From: Cryptomeria japonica
Lineage: Eukaryota; Streptophyta; Pinopsida; Cupressales; Cupressaceae
NCBI RefSeq assembly: GCF_030272615.1
Contig: NC_081405.1
Location: 610,635,065 to 610,699,064, forward strand
Length of the DNA stretch: 64,000 nucleotides
Direction of reading: 5' to 3'
Shown: positions 23,620 through 38,209 of the stretch, piece after piece
How the letters are laid out: every line of letters begins with the position of its first letter
How positions within the stretch are numbered: the first letter of the stretch is position 1
The notes under the pieces: model-generated
What the model saw: only the letters and a program-made list of their open reading frames with translations
Told to the model about the DNA's origin: nothing
The model's database searches: none
Translations under genes and position numbers: made by a program

Positions 23620-26600
23620 CTAACAATTGTTGGTTTGGTAATATCTTACTTCTTTGGAAGATTTACTTTACTTATTTACCTAGAGCTCTGGATTTAGGGC
23701 ATCACATGAACCATAATTTCAGAGTTGTATCCATAATATTTGATTCCAGATTGGCTCAAGTTAAGGATTCCCTTGAGGAATCTTGTTTTTATTGTCGGCA
23801 AAGAGGACCATTGCACCTGCCACTTCGATTTGAGTTGGGTTTGCAGTCCACTAGATTACGCATTGTTTATGTCCAAGCAGTGCAAGAGACTTTAATTCTC
23901 TGGTCATTCTCGTCTTATCGTTTACCACAATAACAGGGCCCGTTCTATTGGAAATATATTATTTTTATTCCCACTTGTGATCACGGTAAAAATACATACA
24001 TATAAGTGTACGAACGTGGGACCGAGTGTATTAATTATCTTAGATTGTGGAGAAGGTAAAGCATATCAAACTGTTGTAACGGAATAAAATCTTTTAGCAC
24101 ACATAAAGGCTACTTAAACAATTGTAATAAATGGATATTTAAAAAATTAAATAAGAAGGTATATTGTATTTAGTTTTGACAATTATGATGATGAATAAGT
24201 GACAAGGTCATGTAGAATTTAAATATCTATAATTAGAAGATACACGTTTTTAGTTGAAAAATGGTTTGGGCTATAGATTATTGTTAGAATATGTATGTGT
24301 TCAATCTTTACTCCTCAGAATCAAACCCAAACATTGTAAGAAAGGTCTCTTGCATAGTATCACTTTGTAAATTAGGGGACGAATGAGATATTATGTGGAT
24401 TTCTGAAACATATGCGACCTTTAACCTTTAAAATCTAAGATGCATAAGGATATACAATATTTAGAAAAACTTTAGTGGAAGTTTGATGGTAGATGGAATT
24501 GAATTCCAGAATTCAAAATAACATTCTTGAAACTTGAATTTTAGGACATTGATTTTCAATGATAAGAAAAAGCTCCTAATTAGGCCATGCGTAGTTGTCT
24601 ACTAATTGAAAAAGTAGCAAACTCTTTTACACTTTTAGTTCTACAAGGCCAAAAATTTGAACAAGACTGTTAAAGTGCAAGACAATTAAAGTGAAATGAA
24701 AACCAAATTAGATCAAACAACTTGGCCACATCCATTGCATAAAGATATCCTAAACATTTATCACTAAACACCCTTTACAGTAGCTTAGTGATCTTGTAGT
24801 TCTTAAAATATCTTAACTTAATGCATTGTTATCAACTTATATATGTAACTAGAGATGTAAATTATATTTATTTTCCTAAATGTGATCTATCATTCACATA
24901 ACCATACTTCACATATAATCCTTGAAAACCTATGAATGTATAACCCTAGATAATGATGATTGATTTATGGAAACTCCTCAATCATATTAGAGAAGGTAAA
25001 ATTTTAGAATCATGTAAACAAGTAGAAACTCTAGAAAACTAATAAATTATACTTAGAAGTTTCATACACTATGTAGTTTTCACAATATAAATTGCACTTA
25101 TTTTATTGCATACTTCATTTTCCTTTTCTACCAAAAAAATGTTATTATTCATATTTTGTGAAGATGTATACATCATTTGACATATTACTTCATTTTATCT
25201 AGGCCAATCATATGTTATTTCCAGGCCTCTTGGACTCCATTATTGTCATGTGGTATTAGCATAGTTTTGGTAACATCAACCAAAAAATAAAAAATAAATA
25301 ATAATTGATGATATTTCAATATCATAATCTAACAATATATTTTTTATGGCTCTCTAGTAATGACTTAATGTTGTGTTTTCCCAAAAAAGGTCTTCGTATT
25401 AACTACCTTGTAAGCAAAAAAACTAAAACTAATAGAAATGTATAGTTTTTAATTCATTTCTCTCTCTAATTAAATCTATTTAACACACTAAGTTTTCTCA
25501 TTATTTATATTACATTCAATTTCTCTTTCAAATCTCCAAACAAAATCTCTCTCATTCTTTATTATCTCATTAAGAAGGAAACTATTTTTCATTTCAATCC
25601 TCTAAATTATAGTCTTCTACATTTTGATAATTTCTATATATCATATATTTCATGAATTTTATGTTAAATGTATTGAAGAGGTTCACTTTTTTTCAAGAAA
25701 TATACATCATTAAAAATAATCATTTTATATTTTATGTAATAAATTATCTTATCTTTAGATTTTATTTTTATTATTGAGAAATAAATCTTTGTATCCCTTT
25801 CTCTCTAACATATTATTCTTAGTTCCTTATTTTTATTTTATTTAGGTTATCATCATCTATACAATTAAAAAAATCTCTTCTCATATTTTTCAAAATATCA
25901 TCTCGAGAAGAAATCTCAGTGTCTACTTATTGAACGAGTTATGAATTTACTTCACTCTCTTTGGGTGAGCTTCATAGTTTGTTACCTTCTTTTATTTTTC
26001 TTAGAGAGAACAGGAAACTATAATCCCCTCACTTTGAGTAAGGTCTATTATAATTTAAAAGGTCTATATTCTCTTTATGTCCATATTTGTAGTGATTTCC
26101 TATATTATTATTTAATCTTACTTCTCACATTTGTATTAACCTTTGGCTATCTTTTATAGATTTATATGCCTTAGCTCATCAGTAAATCACTATTAGTTTA
26201 CTACACACAAAGGACTATAATGTGATTATATTGATGTGTATTTAGGTGCACTAGAGTCCCCACACTTATAAGGTCCATTGTAATTTTTTAAATTTTTTTT
26301 GGTATATGAAACACAAACCATAAAACTAAAAATTCCTTTGTTGATCCCCTTTTTATTCCTAATTTTTTTTTTTCCTAATCTAACTTAAGTATATTAAACT
26401 AGTTCATTTTTATAAGAAAACCCTAGCTATAATGTCTAATGAAATTAATTAAAGTCATTAGTTCAATTAGTACATATTATAGAAATTAAACTAACTATCC
26501 CTTAATTTGTAATGCATTGGGCTCTTCTCACTTAATTTAATTAAAAAGTAACTATCCCTTAATAATGTAGTGTGCCATAATTTTTATCTTTTATTTATTT

Positions 26601-26639
26601 TTGAGCCTAATCATTATAGTCCAAAAAAGTAAAGAGGAA
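23620..26639. other. AT-rich intergenic interval upstream of RAV
   Basis: No gene could be supported on either strand; it probably holds RAV upstream regulatory sequence and very old repeats that I cannot classify. Confidence 0.4.
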
Positions 26640-29101
26640 AATTTATCCAATGGTGCAAACATGGCAAACGGGTGCCTTGGACAAGTACCACGATGAAAAC
26701 TTGGCAAACAGGCATCATGTATAATCGCTCCATCCATTTGATTGCTACACTTGGGGGCACATTATTCTCACTATCCATCCATCACTTCCTCCATCTACCC
26801 ACCTACCATACTCGCCATCTACTATCCATTTTATTTCCTCCACCCTCCTTTACATCTTCTTAAAAATAAAGGCCACCATATATACATGATTGGGACAATG
26901 CTTGGCATACATTTGTCCATCACAATTTTCATTCATCTAACATCCTATCCTCTCATCCTTCTTATGATCCATATAATACTTTACATGCTTTCATAGTCCA
27001 GATCGACCCATCATCCTATCTTACATCTACCCCCCTCATCCTCTTGTAATCCTATCATATGCCTCAAAGTTACTCATCACATATGAAAAATTCTTAAGTG
27101 GGGCATCTTATTCCTTTGTGACATAGTCCTTGGATATTTCATCACACCCACCCTCCATTTTTTAATCCTTTTATATCTACATCCATTATCCCTTCATCCA
27201 TCCACATCTCCCAACACTCCATCCCTTCATACAATAGTCCTTGTCTCCTAATTACTCTATCCCTTCACCCATAATCCTTTCATCTCCCAATCCTTATCTC
27301 CCAATATCCTAATTCCATTCATCTATAATCCTTCCATCTTCCACTCATTCTCGCATAACGCTTGCCCTCTCCAAAAAAATTTCATCCTATCCTCCATCGT
27401 GTCATCCTTCCTACCATATCATTTCAACCCCTCGTCACTTCTCATTAGTATCTAGCTTTAGGCTACCACCATGAGTTAATCCCACTCCTCCCCTCAATTT
27501 AACATCACATTCAAATTATATCCTTCCCCTCCAAATATCCAACATCAAACACCAATCAACTCACATAATGGCATCCTTGGTATAGTTCACATCCTTACTC
27601 CAAGCCTTGATCACAATTCAATCATCATCATTGGGATGCATCCTTCACTATCCTTGTGTTATTTCAATATTATCATTCTCACATCAACAAAAATCTCAAC
27701 CATCAGTCCAATCCTTATGTCATTTCAATATATATATATAGTGAACCCACATTAAAAAAATTATCCATCATAAATCCCATACTTTTTTTGTTTCGAGATA
27801 TATCATTCCCACATCAACAACACTCAATCAATAATCATCCATAAAATCAACCCCTTGTATATCTTGTGCATCTTATCAATTGTGTCTTGTACATAGTGTC
27901 ATCTATGTGTCTCCATATAGGATCTGCTCTACATATATGTCCTTTTGTCTTTAGCTTCCATCCTTTCATGTCAAGCGGTCACATGTCATTAAAATTATGA
28001 CCCTCTGTAGTTGGTGCTTCAACAACCATCTACTAGTCCCTTATAGGTTCATGTGTCTCACTTGTCTCCTATCAAAGGAGCCTTAGTTTAGTATCTATAA
28101 TTGGTCTTTTCAATATTTATCCTTCCTCAAATAAGACTGATCAACCCCATTCATCAATCTTCCCTATAGAAAAAGGTACTTGAGATAATTGCTAATTCTT
28201 TGCTACTTTATGAACTTTATTTATCTTTATTTTGAGCTTGTTGGTTCCACATTCTTATGGTCACCATGATCCTTTATATCATGGTACACTATAATTGGTG
28301 GAACTAGGGGAATGGTATTTCTTTTTTCTTGATGTGTCCCATGTTATTCCCACATAATATCCTTGTGGTATCATAATACATTTGGACATATATTTTATTT
28401 GTAGTTTTATAGCATCTTTCCCACCAAAATTCCATACAACTTTGTGATATGTTAGATTAGCCTTTCATTTCTTGTGTCAGTTTTATGCATTAGCTATTAA
28501 ATCACCTTGTTTCCTAATAACATGGTGCCTCATATACAATGCTAAATAAAAATAATTTCTTTCTATGTGGAAATTATCATATGATGTTCAATCTCCCCCA
28601 TTCATTTATCCTACATCCTTCTAATCCATTCATCATGTCTTCCTAGATCTCCCATACTGTTTCTTCTATCCGCTCACTTTTAGTATGATATCTCAATCCA
28701 CTTTTATTTCATTCATCTTCTCTTGCATTTATTCATATCATTGCAATAACATCTGATTTCCTTCTACATAATATAGACTTGTTAGTCTATCTCTTATCAT
28801 CCACATCCATTTCATTATCATCTCATTTCATCTTGCACAATATAGACTTGTTAGTCTATCCATTATCTTTCTCATTGATTGCATTCTCATCCATTTTAAG
28901 AGCACAATCATGTTCTCTTGAACCTACATAAATCTTCTCAAGGGGGCATCCTCATCCTTATCTCCCATTATCTTTCCTCCTAGTCACTCTTTTGAATTAC
29001 TAGGTATATTCCCGAATCTAACCATTTTATTCTAATCTCTATGACTTAATTTTTTTTTGAAATTATGCTACTTTGTGACACAATCTTAAAGAGGGACAAA
29101 A
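26640..29101 (+). mobile_element. 3' non-coding region of a Tat-like Ty3/gypsy element
   Basis: The block GATGAAAACTTGGCAAACAGGCATCA, then CGCTCCATCCAT and TTGGGGGCACATTATTC, corresponds to sequence following the integrase of the minus-strand Tat element (GGTGAAAACCTGGTAAACAGGCACC at 58480-58506, minus strand). The rest is strongly pyrimidine-rich (CATCC/CTTATC) with no coding frame. It ends in a purine-rich AAAGAGGGACAAAA (29087-29100), a candidate polypurine tract. The pol genes are not present here. Confidence 0.45.
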
Positions 29102-29800
29102 TGCAGACACTTAAATTTGATCATTATAGTTTCATCAAATTTATCCCTTTATTCCTATATCTTTACTTATTTGTATATTTAATTAAATAAAAGTCCATGT
29201 TTATTTAATTAAATCCCCATCTCCCCTTTCCTCTAGTTTTGAATTGATATTAATTCAAAAATACCATTTTCCTTCATCCACTTGCATCCTCCAACTCTCC
29301 CACTTGAATCTTAACCCTAATCCTAATTTCTACCTAATGCACTCTACTAAGCATGTGAACACACTTAATCCTTGATTAAGTGAAGTAAACTCCTCCCATC
29401 ATATCAAACACATAGGCTTCTTACACAAGCACATCGACTTTTCCCTTCATGTATTCAAAAGGAATTTTTAATTCCTTTATTTCTCTCCTTCATCCTCCAC
29501 CATATATCTTCATCCTCCAATCTCAATTATCAATCTATTCTCATCTTAAAGCCTCTATATCCATAACTTAACCATTTTTATCTCTCTTACCCATTTTGCA
29601 TTGGAGCATTGATATGTTCCCAAAATCTTGAGTGAGCACACATCTAAGTCAAACATATTGAAAGAATCTACTCAACAAGGGGTTGGATATAGTTTCATTT
29701 TGTTAAATTATATGCTTCTTTAAACTCCTTTTAACATAGGCTTGATTATTCCTTGTTTATGTGTTTTTAGATTGATTTCTTAGATATTTTAGTCTATTTT
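29102..29800 (+). repeat. Probable 3' LTR start of the Tat-like element
   Basis: TGCAGACACTTAAATTTG follows the candidate polypurine tract directly. The right boundary is not determined; 29800 is an arbitrary limit. Confidence 0.3.
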
Positions 29801-31439
29801 GAAAGCACAGTTTGCTACACATAAGACTTATATAATAAAATATAAAAAATTAAAAGTAACCCCTTTTTAAATTAGTTTATGGAGATGATGTAGAATTACA
29901 CATTCAATACATGGTACTAAACTTCAAACTATACACTATATTATGATTGAAAGAGGAAGTTTATCCATGCCAAATACTAAATAAATTAAGAAATTTAAAT
30001 GAGAAAATACTATTATTTACCCACTATCAAAGTTTGGAAACAAAGTACTAGAAAGCATGTAATGACAAAAATTTATAGCAACATATATAATTCTTTGTTA
30101 TTATGGTAAGTTTAAGAAATATAGGGAATTAAAAAATTTAGTGCTTCCCTACTTCCAACATTTTTTATAACTAAAGGTAAGTTCAAGAAATAGGAAAATT
30201 TTGGCATAGTTCTAATGTTTTCCGTTGGACTTGACAGGAGATTTTAGTCTCCCATATGATTTAGATCTAAATTGGTATTATTTGTTTCCTTTTTCTCTCT
30301 ATATAATTTGAATAAATAGGGCCTTCTTGATAAATATGTAAATATTTCTTTTCATCTCTCCTAAACAATATATTATCACAACCTCATTTATTTTCACCCT
30401 AGTGCTTGTTCTCAAAATACTAATTATAAGTTGGTCTCATAAATCTAGTAAAGAACATAAAAAACCTATGCAATGATCCTCCTCCTTTTTTACTCTATTA
30501 TAGTATAACTAGGTTACAACCATGTTGAACACATTCAATTATTTGGGTAAGAAGCCATCATCCTCCATCATATGGACAAATGATCTATTTCTCATTATGT
30601 TGAAAATATATTTATCTTGATAAAAATTTCTAAATTGTAGGAATACAAATCTAGTTCAACAACATAATCATGCCCACAAATTAACTATCAAAACCTACAT
30701 TACTAGAACCCACTAAATAGGAGAAATAATACTTAAAACTATCAAATGGAACATAAAAAACTAAGAGGTAACACCACCGAACAAGTGGCGCCTAGATACT
30801 TGGTTAAAAAACTAAAACCCAAATCCCAATATGTGTCCAAGAGATAAAAATATCATTTTCATTCCACCTATCATAAGCATATCATAATACAATCACAAAA
30901 ACAAGCATTATATGTTTTCTTCATTTTCTCCATTCTTATATTCCTTGCAATGTGCAATAAGTTGCTCAACAAGTACAACTCCTCATTATTAATATTTTCT
31001 ATGTCTTCGATGTTTTTACATTTCCAATGTAAGAGGCGTAGCTTTTAGAAAGCACAACTTTTTTTTAATCCTGAGGCTAACATCAGAGCTCATTTTTTTA
31101 ATTACAGATCTACCTTGAAAAGATCTATGCAATAACAATTATTTTAGTAAAAAAACAGATTTATAGCCAATAAATAAATATTTTATGTCTTTTGGTATGA
31201 AAAATTATATTTTTATACATTATTAATATTAGTTATTACAAAGAACTATATCAAATCCTTAAATTATTAGAACATGAAGTGAAAGATGTTAGAATTAGTG
31301 CTTAACATAGGCTAGTAGATAATAAAATAAGATTAGTTGTTTGCTTGTTTCTTCTAAGATGTTACATAGTTATGGGGGGATTAGTTAAAGCCATTGCCAT
31401 GTAATGATTGGTTGATTTTGATGAATGAATATTTGTTTG
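29801..31439. other. AT-rich interval without a supportable gene
   Basis: Only a GTGGCGCC string at 30786-30793 stands out; it resembles the core of some gypsy primer-binding sites but has no LTR end next to it. Confidence 0.3.
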
Positions 31440-31805
31440 TAGATTTAAAATTGTGCCCATTCACTTGTTGTGAAGTCAAGCAACGCAAACAAAGGACTAA
31501 TAGGATCTTTCACCTCTCATGCCAAATCTGAAGTTCGTAGCATCCATGCTTCTTGCATGTTTGTAAATGATCTCATTGACATCCGTCATTCATGTGCATC
31601 GACTTTCTCTTCCATTATGTTCACTCTTTCTGCAGTTTTCCCACTATTACGTTCAGCAGTTTTTCCTCTATTATGTTCATTGTGCTCATGCATAGATTTA
31701 GTTTTTCAACTTGCTATTTAATGAAAACCCCTTTGAATAATTTCTATAATTATATGTCGTTTGTATCCATCAAAAACTCCCACAAAGGATATCAGACCTT
31801 AATCC

Positions 31806-31970
31806 ATGGTGCAAGCCCTCACTTCATTTGTCAAGGAGATTGATCAAGTTTCCAAAGGATTGAATGATAAAGGCATTATAAGGCTACAAAGAAAACGGTT
31901 TGGTGCGGTGAGCGTGGACATAATTGGACCATCAATCAGATTTGAGGATTTGTACGATGCTGATGTTGGT
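31806..31970 (+). pseudogene. Possible orphan exon, unrecognised
   Basis: A frame from ATG 31806 reads FVKEIDQVSKGLNDKG, then RKRFGAVSVDIIGPSI and FEDLYDADV, with protein-like composition and better than local GC. It could end at a GT donor just after GATGTTG (about 31969). No partner exon or known family was recognised, so the call is weak. Confidence 0.2.
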
Positions 31971-32039
31971 GTATTCTGTTTTGTTTGGATTCCATGCCTC
32001 CTTTGGTACATTTATCAAAAGCAATAAACAGATCTTCTG

Positions 32040-33690
32040 CCCTCAAATTTTGGAAGTTAGCATAATATAGAGAAACAAAACTTGCAGAAAAACAGAGCAA
32101 AAAGAAATTCAGTTCTTATATTCATTATATCAAATTGTGCAAAGATTTCATTATTTATACAAAATATCATCACCGCAAAAGAAAGGAATTGCGGAGGTAA
32201 CAAAAGAAGAATAACCGCATTAACAATATTGGCGGCGAAAGAGGCGGAGAAAACAGTGGAACTATGCTCTTCCCGTAAATCATGATGCCTTATTTACAGT
32301 GGAACTATGCTCTCCCCGTAAATCACGGACAGCAAACATGTTCATGCGCTAACAGTATTTATTGATGTCATTTGAAAATTGTTATAATGACAAATAGTTA
32401 TAATGGCAGTTTGACTGTGTCAAGCAGTTATGATGGACTGCGTCGGATTTGGGACTCTGCAACAAGACACTGATTGAAGGCGTTGTACAACTATGTTAGA
32501 GAAAGTTTCCTACATATCTTCTGCACCGACTTTCATCGCCTAGCTTGAAGCTTTCGACGCAAAGTTTAGATTTGTCTAATTTGCATAACATTCAAAGCAA
32601 TGTCGGCAAGGTATTGAAGCATACGAGCAACGTACATACTTTATTCACCTTCTCGTACATTCCTCTAAATTATTTTTGAAGATGACAAGGAAGAAGTGAG
32701 AAGAAATGCTCATCCTATCGGGTGTTTTAGACAAATTTGCCAGTTTCTACTTTTTTGCATGGTGTCCACGCTTGTGTTTCATGCCGAAACTTCCAGTTTG
32801 AACCACAAAACTATCATTGCACACCATCGGCAGCATGAGGCCCAAATCAATTTTTAGTCATAGCATACTAAATGCATAGCAAGGATTTCAGTGATATCCT
32901 TCAGTCCGATCAAAATTAGTGACTGCGATGTGAGATTCTTGGTTTTGCTCACCAATCATATCTTATTCATTTCATTACGATATTACAACTATTAGAGGAT
33001 GCCCCAAAATAAAATCTATAATATCTGGGGCATGAGAATCCCATTGAGATATTACAGAGATTTTACTATCAATCCACATCTTTAAATAAAACCCGTTGGC
33101 ATAGACAACAGAGGGTCTGTGACAAATAACATGGGATAGAGATTTGAAGATATTGAATGATTGAGGTCATTCATACAGATTTAAGGGAACGCTAATTTCC
33201 AATTGGACCAACAGTATAATATCGATGTGAGATTCTTTGTAAGGATCGATTTCCGGTGGATAAGACATAGATAAACTATTATTGAATCATGAAAAAGAAA
33301 GGTTATCGGGATAATAGAAGAAGAAAAAAGCTTTAATATATTTTTTATTTTCCATATTAGAATCACTTCGAGATGATTGTCTTAGGCATGAATTTACCCC
33401 ATTCGAGGAGATGCATATGCTAGTGATTCTCTTACAATTTTAGAAGATAAAGAAAAAACATTCGCATCATATCTATGAATTTAGTTGAAGAGAATATTAT
33501 GGCAGATAAAAAATTTAAGGATTACTATTCATTGGGACAACCATTCTACAATTGCAATGCAAGAAATAAGTGTTCTATAGTTACAGCAACCACGTAAACA
33601 TTTCTCTATCGTTTTATGAGATTTAATAATAGATGCTTAAATTCGGTCATAAAACCCCTAGCTATATTGCGATCTTTTAGTAAAAGCGTC
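32040..33690. other. Interval without a gene; 32-bp tandem repeat
   Basis: ACAGTGGAACTATGCTCT with a CCCGTAAATCA tail occurs at 32253 and again at 32296 (period 43). The motif GATGTGAGATTCTT occurs near 32928 and 33223. No coding frame is supportable. Confidence 0.4.
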
Positions 33691-33699
33691 TTCTCGAAA

Positions 33700-34375
33700 A
33701 GGAAATTACGGAGTTTATGGCACTTACAACTTTTCCCTGCTGCCTTTCCTTTCGCCCTTATCTTCTCGAGGTCATCAACATAATTATACTCTGTCCATGT
33801 CAGCGCCGGCCCACAGAAAAAAGATACAATGTGGATGGAGAAAGTCGACTTCAATTTGCCCCAAACACTGTAACCCACCAGCGAAGATATGATTTCTTTC
33901 AGGCAGACTTAGATGACTTGAATAACTCTTAAGCAGACGAAGAATTCGGTGGGACGGGAACTATAGATCTGTGCGCAATGGATAGGAACAAGTAGAATAC
34001 ACGATTCAACTGACTATAACTAATTGACTGCGAAGGAATTTGGAGAATAGAAATGGAGTTAGAATTTGTAGAATAGAAATGGAGTTTTTCATAATTCAAA
34101 AGATTGGATCGAACATGACTTACTTTAGGTAGAGGACACTAACTATAATAGAAGTAAGAGTTACATATTCTACCCTTATAGAAAATGCCATTACAGGACA
34201 TGGTGTTGTGCCAGATCTGCACAACAATCCCGGATAGAAGAAAGGAAATGGAATCCTCCTCATGTGCACCTCCCATTTCTTCTTTACCACCATCCTGGTT
34301 ATTGAACTCCCTGCTGGAAATCATCGAGATCTCTAACTTCACAACTACACGGAACGCATCAAAGCTATGTCCCAA
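33700..34375 (-). pseudogene. RAV pseudogene lacking both AP2 and B3 domains
   Basis: The minus-strand stretch 34375-34190 matches the RAV N-terminus: M-G-x-S-F, S-S-R-E, E-D-S-I-S, L-S and S-C line up in order, with TTG in place of the ATG. The stretch 34030-33711 matches the RAV C-terminus and stop region: V-T-V-F-G-A-N then a TGA, against V-M-V-F-G-V-N-L. Similarity runs about 60 bases into the 3' UTR. Roughly 900 bases encoding AP2 and B3 are absent. A 26-bp tandem duplication (34036-34087, GAATTTG[G/T]AGAATAGAAATG) lies at the junction. Confidence 0.8.
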
Positions 34376-34399
34376 ATCCCAATTCTATTCCCGCGCCTA

Positions 34400-34930
34400 A
34401 AACCACACATAATTGCCCACCTTGATTTCCGTGAGGGAAAAACAATAAAATAAGAAGTTTGTCTTCATTTAAGATGAGCATTATCAAGGAGAGTGAGTCA
34501 GGAGCACATGGTATTCAAATCATACTCACAATCTGAGGTCATATATAAGACATGCGTTTCTGGTCATCATGAGACCTTGCATAGGAAACCATAAGTATAC
34601 GGTGTATCTATCCATTCATGATATTGCATGCCAGTCATTTATTGGAAGAAAATGGGCTGAAGCCAGTGACATAATCGTCCACATTCTAGTCCATTGCACC
34701 TGTCCCGTCAATTGAACTTGTGCGTTGTTGTCCACTAAATAACACATTTTTTTGTGTAAAAGAGCTTTTCATGCCATCGTTTCACATCATCATCTTTTCC
34801 TTCCGTATTGAAGGACGGCGCCGAAATATTTTTCTTATTACAAATTGTGACTATATTAAAAATGCAACAATCCAACGCTAGATTCATAACACCCAATGTT
34901 TGATTTCGCTGACTCTATTAATTATTAACT
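34400..34930. other. Interval upstream of the RAV pseudogene
   Basis: Nothing supportable; any remnant of the duplicated RAV promoter would lie here. Confidence 0.3.
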
Positions 34931-35372
34931 TAGATTCTGAAAATGAGTAAAAATCTTAATGAGAAGAGACCTTCGAGAAGAGATTGAATAGCATTAAAGA
35001 TACTCTGTCTCTCAACCACAATGTTATAAAGGACTATCAGGGTAATTTAGTTGTGGATTTGGATTTGGAGAAGGAAAAAGGTAATGAGGAGTCTCTGGTT
35101 CCAGCAAGAGGACTCATGTCAATTTGAAGAGGAAGGCAGACAAACCCCAATTTGACCTAGCTCCCCTTTTCTCTCCTTGATTTCTGTTGGGTTTTTTGTT
35201 GGTTTTTTGCTAGTGTTGGGCTGACGATGTCTATGTTTTTCTCTATGGGCAGCATTTTGTTTAACAGTTAAGCTTTTCATGTCTAATTTTGGTTGTGACC
35301 TTCTGTAAAGGTTTTCAGTTCCCTTCAAAACCCATTTTTTTCCGTAATAAAAAACATAGATTCAGAAAATGA
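34931..35372 (+). mobile_element. Short LINE 3' end with target-site duplications
   Basis: TAGATTCTGAAAATGA (34931-34946) and TAGATTCAGAAAATGA (35357-35372) flank a 410-bp insert whose tail (GTAAAGGTTTTCAG, CCCTTCAAAACCC, CCGTAATAAAAAAC) matches the end of the LINE at 19788-21176. The TSDs differ at one base. The insert is 5'-truncated and lacks reverse transcriptase. Confidence 0.8.
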
Positions 35373-35678
35373 TGAAATATATCTTTGAAGGGGAATAGAA
35401 TCTCCTATAATAGAGTAATTAAGCAAGCGTTGTTCTAAGTTCAATTCTTGTCAAGACTAGTTAGTAAAAAAGTTTAATAGGCTATGAGAAATATACTAGA
35501 TGAATCAATGTCCATCAAAGATTTATATGGAAGTAATAAAAGAATGGCAAAAGCTTTATACAATTATAATTGTTGAATATTTATTTTTAATAAGTAATAA
35601 TAAGTAATTTTGTCGTAATTGTGCAGATAAAGGAAGTTAAGGGTTTATTAACTATTTTACACTATCCCTACAAGAATT

Positions 35679-36418
35679 ATGGATCCTCTTACACAAATCC
35701 CCAAAAATATGGCTTCGGGATGCTCTAGTTCGCAACAACCTTGCCTGCAAAATCCCTCCATTGATTGCTAGTTTGCTTTGAGTAATACTTGAAATTGGAG
35801 TTCGCATAACCCAAATCACATCAAGTGTTCTCATATTTCAACTCCTCACTTTGATTCAGATTTCATGAACAAGATGTGGGAGAGCAGGGGTCCAAACCAA
35901 AGGTTTGAGGCAAACAAGGGAGCCTTCTCTCCATTTACAAATGACAAAGGAAAAGCCTGCCCATCAACTACCTTCCTGGTTCCTTTATTTGTTACTGGTC
36001 TCAATAACATTCCTATTCATAATTTAGACAATCACAAAGTGGCCAATTTAGGCTCTTTAAGGAGAAGGGATTGGGATACCAATCAAAAAACAAAGATGCC
36101 AAATGCACACATTGCAAAGAATTCTGAATGTTCCCTATTGTTCAGGGAAAAAATGTTCCCTCCTCATCCACATTTCAATCATTCTCTTCAGAAAAGGAGA
36201 TGGGAGAGGAAACATATTAGAGGATGGAATAAAAGGAAAGAAATAGGTTTCAATAAACTACTATCCAAATTCCAAGGTCAGATAAATAGGAAAAGCTTAG
36301 GTAGCAACCTCTTTGTGGTGCTTGCGGATTCTATTGAAGGGAATGTAAACAAGATGAAGGAGAAATCTTTTATGGTTAAATGGCATGGTATGGGTGGCTT
36401 TGATAATGAAATCTTGGA
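35679..36418 (+). pseudogene. LINE ORF1, 5' half
   Basis: The frame begins at ATG 35679 (MDPLTQIPKNMAS) and, through one TAG near 35775 and one TGA near 35796, runs to 36418. The middle is basic (RRWERKHIRGWNKRKE). It continues in frame beyond an LTR element that split it (39632 onward), so both halves are one nucleic-acid-binding ORF1 of a plant L1-type LINE. The 5' UTR would lie in 35373-35678. Confidence 0.65.
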
Positions 36419-37986
<1,568 letters not shown>

Positions 37987-38209
37987 AAATCCCCCTTTGT
38001 CATTCATGGAAAAACAATTATCACTACTTTTCTCTCCCTTATAAACATATACTCTGCTCTCCATATCTCTCCATATATCTCCCCCTTAGAAAATTCCAAT
38101 ATTTCTCCCCAATTCTCAATATTTCCCCCCCTTTTACATCAAGGACAAAGGGTAAAAAAACTAAAACAAAACTATATTTAGCAAAAAAGGTTTCAATTGC
38201 ACTTTACAT

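Noticed and set aside
30786-30800. GTGGCGCC as a gypsy primer-binding site
   Set aside because: No LTR end lies immediately upstream and no gag follows.
33717-34400. Plus-strand frames over the RAV pseudogene
   Set aside because: The homology to RAV is on the minus strand; these are shadows.
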